Shown here: piece by piece, positions 57,095-64,000 of the stretch
Layout of the letters: each line of letters starts with the position of its first letter
How positions within the stretch are numbered: position 1 is the stretch's first letter
Origin: Locusta migratoria
Lineage: Eukaryota; Arthropoda; Insecta; Orthoptera; Acrididae
Reading direction: 5' to 3'
Assembly: GCA_026315105.1 (NCBI GenBank)
Contig: CM048745.1
Span: 743,786,506 to 743,850,505, forward strand
Length of the DNA: 64,000 bases
Notes under the pieces: generated by a model
Told to the model about the DNA's origin: nothing
What the model saw: the letters and a program-made list of their open reading frames with translations, nothing else
Database searches by the model: none
Program-made: the position numbers and the translations under genes

Positions 57095-58870
57095 ATGCAG
57101 AAAGGTAGGAAAATAAGGAGATGGGACCTGGATAAATTGAAGGAACCAGAAGTTCTAGAGAATTTCAGAGGGCACTTTAAGCAACAATTGACAGAAACGG
57201 GGGTAAATAAAACAATAGACGAAGACTGGATAGCACTGAGAGATGAAATAGTGAAGACAGCAGAGGACAAAGTAGGTAGGAAGGCAAGACCTACAAAAAA
57301 TCCTTGGATATCACAGGACGTACTAAATTTAATTGATGATAGGAAAAAATATAAAAATGCAGTAAATTAAACAGGCAAAATGGAGTACAGATGACTAAGA
57401 AATGAGATTGACAGGAAGTGCAAAAGGGCTAAGGAAGAGTGGCTAGAAGGCAAATACAAGGATGTAGAAGAATGTATAAATAAGGGGAAAATGGATACAG
57501 CCTACAGGAAAATAAGAGAGATATTTGGAGATATGAAAAACAGTGCTGTGAATATCAAGAACACAGATGGAAAACCAGTTCTCAACAAAGAAGGGAAAGC
57601 TGAAAGGTGGAAAGAGTATATAGAGAGGTTCTACGAAGGAAATGAACTTAGAGGCAATATTGTAGGAAGGGGAGAAGTAGAAGATGAGAATGAAATAGGA
57701 GATACTATACTGAGATTTGAATTTGATAGAGCTCAGAAAGACCTAAGTCGAAACAGGGCCCCTGGAGTAGATGACATTCCCTCTGAGCTACTGACATCTC
57801 TGAGAGAACCAGCCATGACAAAACTGTTTCACCAGGTGTGAAAGATGTATGAGACAGGCGAAGTACCCTAAGACTTTAAGAAAGGAAAAAGCAGACAGGT
57901 GTGAAAACTACAGAACCGTTAGTTTATGTCATGGTTGCAAAATATTAACAGGAATTATATGCAGAAGGATGGAAAAGCTGGTAGAAGCCGACCTTGGGGA
58001 AGATCAGTTTGTGTTCAGGAGAAATGTAGGAACACGGGAGGCAATCCTCACTTTACGGTTTATACTAGAAGATAGATTAAGGAAAGGCAAACCTACATTT
58101 CTAGCTTTTGTAGATTTGGAGAAGGCTTTTGACAATATTGATTGGAAGAGACTCTTTCAAAGTCTGAAATCAACAGGAGTAAAAGTTCTGAAGCAAGCAG
58201 GAGTAAATTATAGAGATCGTAAGGTTATTTACAATTTGTACAAAACCCAGACAGTGGTTGTTAGAGTTGTAGGGCATGAAAGGGATGCAGTGGTTGGGAA
58301 GGGAGTAAGACAGGGTTGTAGCCTTTCTCCAATATTATTAAATTTGTACATTGAGCAAGCTATAAAGGAAAGCAAGGAAAAATTTGCTGAAGGAATTAAA
58401 GTTCAGGGGAAAGAATTAAAAACATTGTGTTTTGCCGACGACATAGTAATTCTGTCAAAGACAGCAAAGGACCTGGAAGAGCAGTTGAACGGAATGGACA
58501 GTGTGCTGAAAGATGCATATAAGATTACATTAACAACAACAAAACAAGGGTAATGGAGTGCAGTCTAAGAAAATCAAGTGATGCTGAAAAAATTAGATTA
58601 GGTAACGAAACAATAAAGGAGGAAGACGAGTTTCATTACTTGGACAGTAAAATAACAAATGATGGTCGCAGTACTGAGGATATAAAATCCAGAATGGCAA
58701 TGGGTAGAAAAGCGTTCTTGAAAAAGAGAAATTTGTTAACATCAAATATTGATTTAAATCTAAGGAAGTCCTTTATGAAGGCATTTGTGTGGAGTGAGAA
58801 TGAAACACGGACGATGAACAGTGCGAACAGGAAGAGGCTTTTGAAGTGTGGTGCTACAGAAGAATGCTGA
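57095..58870 (+). pseudogene. RTE-like reverse transcriptase and C-terminal domain
   Basis: Frames at 57095-57370 and 57491-57841 give the linker and motif 0 (RNRAPGVDDIPSELL). 57849-58553 gives NYRTVSLCHGCKILTGIICR, LAFVDLEKAFDNIDWKRLF (motif A), GVRQGCSLSPILLNLYIEQ (motif B) and LKTLCFADDIVILSKTAKDL (catalytic ADD). 58553-58870 gives EFHYLDSKITNDGRSTEDIK and SENETRTMNSANRKRLLKCG. A TAA at 57368-57370, a TGA at 57839-57841 and a +1 shift at 58553 break it. The catalytic residues remain. Confidence 0.88.
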
Positions 58871-59576
58871 AGATTAGGTGAGTGGATTGCGTAACTGAGA
58901 AGGTACTGAACAGAACTGGGGAGAAAAGTAATTCTGGCATACCTTGATTAAAGGAGGGATCGATTGAGAGTACACATTCTTAGACATCAAGGAATCATGA
59001 ATTTAGCATTGGAAGGAAGTGTTTGGGGTGAAAACTGCAGATGAAGACCAGGAGATGGATACAGTAAGCAGATTCAGACAGATGTAGGTTGCCTTTCTTA
59101 TGTGGAGTTGTTGAGGTTGCTCAGGATAGGGTATTGTGGAGATCTGCATCAAACCAGTCTCTGGACTGAAGACCACAACACACAACAACATCTGAGGTAT
59201 GTTACCAGAGTTGTTAATTGGCGAGGTAAGTTGCTAAATCTGGGAGACAGAGATTGTCTTAGTGGGGAAGAAATTGGGACTAGCTACTTCTTTAGGGTCA
59301 CTTCAAGATTTTTTGGGGGAAAAGAAGGGGATTTGTTTCAAAATTATTTGGAGAAAGAGAAGGGAATTTGTGTAGAATTTATTAAGTAATAATTTTTATT
59401 CATTGTCATTTAAAAGGGACTATTCAGCAAAAGCTAATTACAACAAACTGTTATAACCATGTAGTGACTGCTTCTCGATGGCACCAGGTGAAATCTTGTC
59501 CTGTAACGATGTCTCAATTTTCTTAAAATGTGATACTAAAATCTGCTGCTGTTGTTATTTTGATCTAGGTCATCAG

Positions 59577-59800
59577 TCCCCTGTAAAATTTGCGGAAAAG
59601 GGTAAAAAGAGGCATCCTATGCATTGAGTGCAGGTCGTGGTATCATGATAAATGTATGAAAGTGAATCGAAAATACATAAAAGGTGAACTAGACTGGACA
59701 TGTCGTCACTGTGTTGCAAGTGTCACAAAAAAACCAAGTAATGGACATGTTAAAATCAAAAGAAAAAATACTAAGTGTGACTATAAAAATGAAATATGAA
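59577..59800 (+). pseudogene. PHD-like zinc finger of LINE ORF1
   Basis: Seen: paired cysteines in CKIC, CIEC, a His-x2-Cys in WYHDKC, and a final pair in WTCRHC, with a one-base frame break between the first pair and the rest. Known: some non-LTR elements carry PHD or CCHC fingers in ORF1. Inferred: nucleic-acid or chromatin binding. An old host-derived PHD pseudogene is the alternative, but the LINE endonuclease and RT follow in order on the same strand. Confidence 0.55.
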
Positions 59801-62800
59801 GAACTTTGTAAGAAATATTGAGAACTGGAAATTAAATACAATGAAATTGAGCGAGATCATCGTCTGGGACAAAACAGTGTTGTTAAAGGTTGTTCTGTAC
59901 AAAACACATGGCATGTGCTGAAAATAGAAAACAGACAGACAATAAGTACAGTTCCAGCGATTCCGCTGTCAAATAAATTCTCAGCATTAGGCGAAGATTG
60001 TGTTATGACAATGAACAATTACAAGCAAAAATCAATGACAAAATTTCCAATACAGTGCACAATCAACAAAATGATAAGCTGGCAGTAGTCACGCCAAGAA
60101 AATTGCGAAAAAATTAATGAGTACTGCACATGATGAGTATGGAAGCAGTTGCAAACTAGTTCATTCCTCGATAGACTATGCTACCAGACAAAATGTTAGT
60201 CACATGAATGAAGAAAGTACATTTGAAAGTTGCTTTGCAGAATGTAAAGAGTATAACATTGTAATTATCAGCATATAATGCACCCCTGGGTATCAGGTAA
60301 GTTTGGTACATTGCTACATACATTAAAAATGAGAAACTGCACAAGAAAATTGCTATATGTGCCAACTTCAACGTAGATGTAAGAACTGATGACAAATTTT
60401 CTTCACACTTAAAGAACCTGGTAGCCACAATATTTATCTGAATTTTGATCATTATACAAGATTTACAGCAACCTCTGCAACTTGTATTGATAATATTGTA
60501 AGCAGTTACAGTTATAAACTAAAAGGAAAGTTTCTTCTCAATTTCAGAGTATCAAACCATAAAGCACTACTTGTATCACTGCCAAAACAAAATTCAATTT
60601 CCACAACTACAAAATTCAGGAATTACAGTCAAGAAAATGTGGATGTATTTTGTAAAAAATCTTTGCCAAATCATATGGACAGTCAGCGTACAAACTTCCA
60701 TAAGTTACATTTACAATACTTTTTAACTGAATTCTTAGGTATATGCAATGAATGCTTTCCTTTTGTAACAGTGAGGATGAGGTCCCATAAAAGTAGATCA
60801 TGGGTAACAAAAGGAACTAGAGTGTTCAGCATTACTAAGAGGAAAATGCATATGGAGGCAAAAGTAAATCGAAAGCCTAATTGTCTTAAGTATGTAAGCA
60901 CATACAAAAAAATTCAACAAAGTAGTTAAACTAGCAAAACATGTGGCGAATAACAACTTCACTTCACTTCAAATGCAAAAAATCAAAATCTGTTTGGTTA
61001 GTTATAAGAAGCAAAATTAGCAATGAGACAGAGAGAAAATGTCCCTCTAAAATATTGATAAATGGTAGAACCCCAGTGAAATTTATGAATCCTATAACAA
61101 ATTTTTCATAAACTGTAACAAAACTGATGAGTTCTCACCACCAAAAACAAAGCCTAATGTGATGGACAAAGTGTCCAGGTTTTAAGTGTCCTCATGTTTC
61201 TGCCTCAGATGTCGCAAGAATCATAATGTCCCCAAAAATTCAAAATCTGTGGGGCGGGACAAGATCCCCACTGAAATAATAAAAACTGTTCGGCACAGTA
61301 TTGCACGTCCACTCGGTACTCTCTCTCAGAATCAACCAATCTTTTGATGAGGTATATTTTCCAGATTGATTAAAATATGCAGTAGTTCTGCCAGTACATT
61401 GAAAAGGCAACAAGATGAATTGTCAAAATATAGGCCAATCTCACTGTTATCAGTTCTCTCAAAAATATTTGAAGGAGCTGCATGTGATCAGATCAAAAAT
61501 TACAATTCCCCTAACAACATTATCTTATGCAATCAGTATGGTCTTAGAAAAAGCTGCAGCACAATCTGTGTAATTAATGAATTGGCCATAAATGTTAGAA
61601 GTTGTCTTTGATTCAGTAAATCATGACCTCCTCCTACAAAAATTGGCACACTATTGTTTTCAAGGCAAGTCTCTTAGCTGCATGTCATCATACTTGGCAA
61701 ACAGAAAACAATTTTAACAGCAATGGCAAGAGATTTCTCTCCGGCTGGAAACACACTCAATTAGGCATTCCACAACGTTTGGTATTAGGGCCACTACTAC
61801 TCCTGTGTTTCATCAATGATATGCCAAGACAGGTCCAGTCTCATACCCTCTATGCAATGACTCAACAGCTATAGTCTGTTGTAAATATGAGGTAGACCTA
61901 GTTCATCATATTGAACCAACACTTGTGGAAGTAGGGGCATGGGTCAAAAATAATGATCTGAAATTAAATCTTACTAAAACAGAAATTGTTCATTTTACCA
62001 CAAAAAAATCTGCAGTCTATAAGTGAAATAAGGTATATGGACAAAAAAAATTAAACACTGCAGACTGTGTCAAATTCCTTGGAACATTAGTAAATAAAAA
62101 CATGTAATGGAGTCACCATGTGACAGCATACCGAGTCGACTGAATAGTCTTGTATATATTATGAATATTTTGTAAAGTATTACTGATTTAGCTGTAAGGA
62201 AAACTGTATGTAATGCATATTTTGTTTCAGCTATTATAGCATAATTTTCTGGGGGTCTGGAAAAAAAATTTACTTAGAGCTTAGACTACAAAAAAGATCA
62301 TCCGAACAATGGTGGGAGCTAAACCAAAGCAACACTGTAAACCTTCATTTACAAAACTAGATCTAATGGCCATTCCAAGCATGTATAACTACGAAACTTT
62401 CTTTTCCACTAAAAGAAACCAACAACTTTTGGCGGCAACTACTTCTTGCAGCAATAACAAACTAGGTTTATAGCGAACTACATGTTACCAACCCATAGAT
62501 TAAAATTGCATAAAAAAACCTCATACTATATGGGCATAAAATTTGTAAATAAAATATATAAAGGTATGGATGACTCAGATGTCAAAAGTACCAAAAGAGA
62601 ACTAGAAAAATATCTGAAATATAAATGTTACTATAGTGTAGAAGATTTCTTGAATGACAACAATTCATAATAATTGTATGTCCTCTACAATACCTCCTTG
62701 TGATGTAGCACCACATGTGTTATTAGTTTATTGTCTATATGTAATAGTATTGTATGTAGTGTAAGAATGACAAGTCACCTATGTCACAATCTTTGATTGT

Positions 62801-62850
62801 ATAAGACATAATGTGATGATAAAAATTGAATTGGATTAGAATTGGACTTA
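59577..62850 (+). mobile_element. Decayed LINE with PHD-like zinc finger in ORF1
   Basis: ORF1 (59577-59800): CKICGKG, a frame change, CIECRSWYHDKCMKV and WTCRHC give Cys4-His-Cys3 spacing like a PHD finger. Endonuclease end near 60470-60590: ATCIDNIVSSYSYKLKGKFL then VSNHKALLVS. RT: SKYRPISLLSVLSKIFEGAA, VFDSVNHDLLLQKLAHYCFQ, LGIPQRLVLGPLLLLCFIND; the catalytic box is decayed, and NDLKLNLTKTEIVHFTTKKS follows. Tail near 62810-62850 (ATGTGATGATAAAAATTG). Many stops; older than the other LINEs. Confidence 0.72.
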
Positions 62851-63912
62851 AACATCATCTCCAGTGATTTCTTTTGCGACAGAGTGCATAATTTTTCCAT
62901 CGATTATGTGAGTAATTTGCAATATGTTACACATAAACAACTGTCATTCGCAATGCTGATTTGTTTACAAAGCATAAAATGAAAAGCAATTTCTTATTGG
63001 TTGTCTGAACATCACACCTGATTGGCTACCTTTGCCTCCCGTCATTCATAGTGCCGCTACCAACATAACGTATCGAGCAGCTGTCCTGTTTATATAAACT
63101 AAAATTTATTGTGTCAGCTTTATAAGTAAAGTCCAAACTTATTATGCTATAGACAAAGTATATTTTTGTGTTAGAATTTCTCAATAGCAGCAAGCTTTTC
63201 AATACCTTGCTTATTCTGATAGAGGTTGCACATATGCTTGTTTCTTTGAAGGTTTGCCACTTCTTCCACCAGATGTTTTTTCCCTCTTTATTGTGATTTC
63301 ATCCTCTACCCTCAACCAGTAGAATTGTTTCATTCTGCTCCACCTAGTTACACATTCTTAATACTGTTGCCAACATCTTACCATGAGTCTTCCGATGGAA
63401 CGCATGGTGCAGTGGTTAGAGTTGCAGTTTGCTATGGTTCAAAGCTCGTCACTGACAGATTTTTTTTTATTTATTTGCATTTTCTATTTCTAGAATGTTC
63501 TACATGTTTCTTATGATTGATATACTTGTAAGTTCCTGAAAATTCTTTGTAGTTATAAATAGCGAAGTACTCCCATCAGGAGGCAGTTCTAAGTGTAAAG
63601 TGTTGTGCTCTATTAATAATAGGAATGTGTCATAGTGGTTCGGCCGAATCCACTATTTGCCAAATCTAGCATACTGGCTTCAGATTCGATGCATAATGGC
63701 CGAATACTACTGAATCCCAAATCAAAAGTATTATATGGAGACCTTCAGTTACAAACAGTGTAGTTTACTTTGCATAAGTGCACTTTCGTTTGCGTTAATT
63801 ACCTTACCGGTTGATCAAAAAGTCAGTATAAATTTGAAAACTTAATAAATCACGGAATAATGTAGAGGTAAAAAATTGACACACATGCTTGGAATGACAT
63901 GGGATTTTATTA

Positions 63913-63917
<5 letters not shown>
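62851..63917. other. Spacer with a tRNA-like fragment
   Basis: No gene recognised. At 63398-63455, CGCATGGTGCAGTGGTTAGA followed by TGGTTCAAAGCTCG resembles the A and B boxes of a tRNA-derived SINE, followed by a T run. Around 63640-63700, TCGGCCGAAT-type motifs recur twice. Confidence 0.4.
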
Positions 63918-63969
<52 letters not shown>

Positions 63970-63971
63970 AC
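63918..63971. repeat. (CA)n microsatellite
   Basis: About 26 CA units with one interruption near the end, close to the window edge. Confidence 0.92.
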
Positions 63972-64000
63972 CAAAGTACAAAAAATGCCCAACAGATGGT

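Larger units (their letters stand above)
56297..59195 (+). mobile_element. RTE-like LINE, coding part
   Basis: + strand continuation of 51735-52080. The order is endonuclease (56370-57060), linker, RT (57740-58550), C-terminal domain (58553-58870 and beyond), and a 3' end with CTCTGGACTGAAGACCACAA and an (ACAAC)-like tail near 59190. Frames are broken several times. Relatives: 18012-18865 and 34400-34640. Confidence 0.88.

Noticed and set aside
1..64000. CRISPR arrays, bacterial operons, viral insertions
   Set aside because: No spaced direct-repeat array, no ribosome-binding-site gene layout, and no recognisable viral protein on either strand.

Overview
The window is animal nuclear DNA, most likely from an insect with a large, repeat-filled genome. 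The repeat mix (tRNA-derived SINEs, several non-LTR LINE families, Tc1/mariner elements, Penelope-like elements) and the very long introns suggest an orthopteran such as a grasshopper or locust. That assignment is inference; there is no species marker in the sequence. I see no operons, CRISPR arrays, rRNA or intact tRNA genes.

One host gene can be supported. Four coding exons on the + strand (3811-4301, 4387-4516, 25422-25553, 40788-41027) have canonical GT/AG borders and matching phases. They join into a leucine-rich repeat protein of about 330 residues, with about ten LRRs of the intracellular LPxxI type and an acidic, serine-rich C-terminal tail. A poly(A) signal lies at 41112-41117. The 5' UTR continues upstream of the acceptor at 3803, and its first exon was not located. 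Introns 2 and 3 (20.9 and 15.2 kb) are swollen by mobile elements.

Layout. 1-3.8 kb: upstream or first-intron DNA with a 1.9-kb non-autonomous DNA transposon flanked by a 9-bp direct repeat. 4.6-25.4 kb (intron 2): two copies of one Tc1-like element, three pieces of one CR1/Jockey-like LINE family plus a shorter related RT fragment, an RTE-like LINE broken by two MITE-like insertions, a second RTE-like fragment, a Penelope-like fragment, several SINEs, and an element carrying many AGTTCG motifs. 25.55-40.79 kb (intron 3): mostly one giant inverted-repeat structure of about 14.7 kb. Its arms are 3-4 kb, and its core holds a decayed Tc1-like transposase split by 5.3 kb of DNA. That DNA contains a second inverted-repeat element encoding a cysteine-rich CXC-motif protein, plus a near-perfect hairpin. 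41-64 kb (downstream): a mariner, a Harbinger-like element with a MADF-like remnant, Penelope-like fragments in opposite orientations, a second mariner-like element with ~140-bp TIRs, and an RTE LINE (51.7-59.2 kb) split by a 4.2-kb I-group LINE, which itself carries a SINE. A decayed LINE with a PHD-like zinc finger follows, then a (CA)n microsatellite.

No mobile-element protein appears intact; all carry stops, frameshifts or truncations. The most notable object is the nested inverted-repeat structure in intron 3. The most readable insertion history is SINE into I-LINE into RTE-LINE at 51.7-59.2 kb, with target-site duplications at each level.
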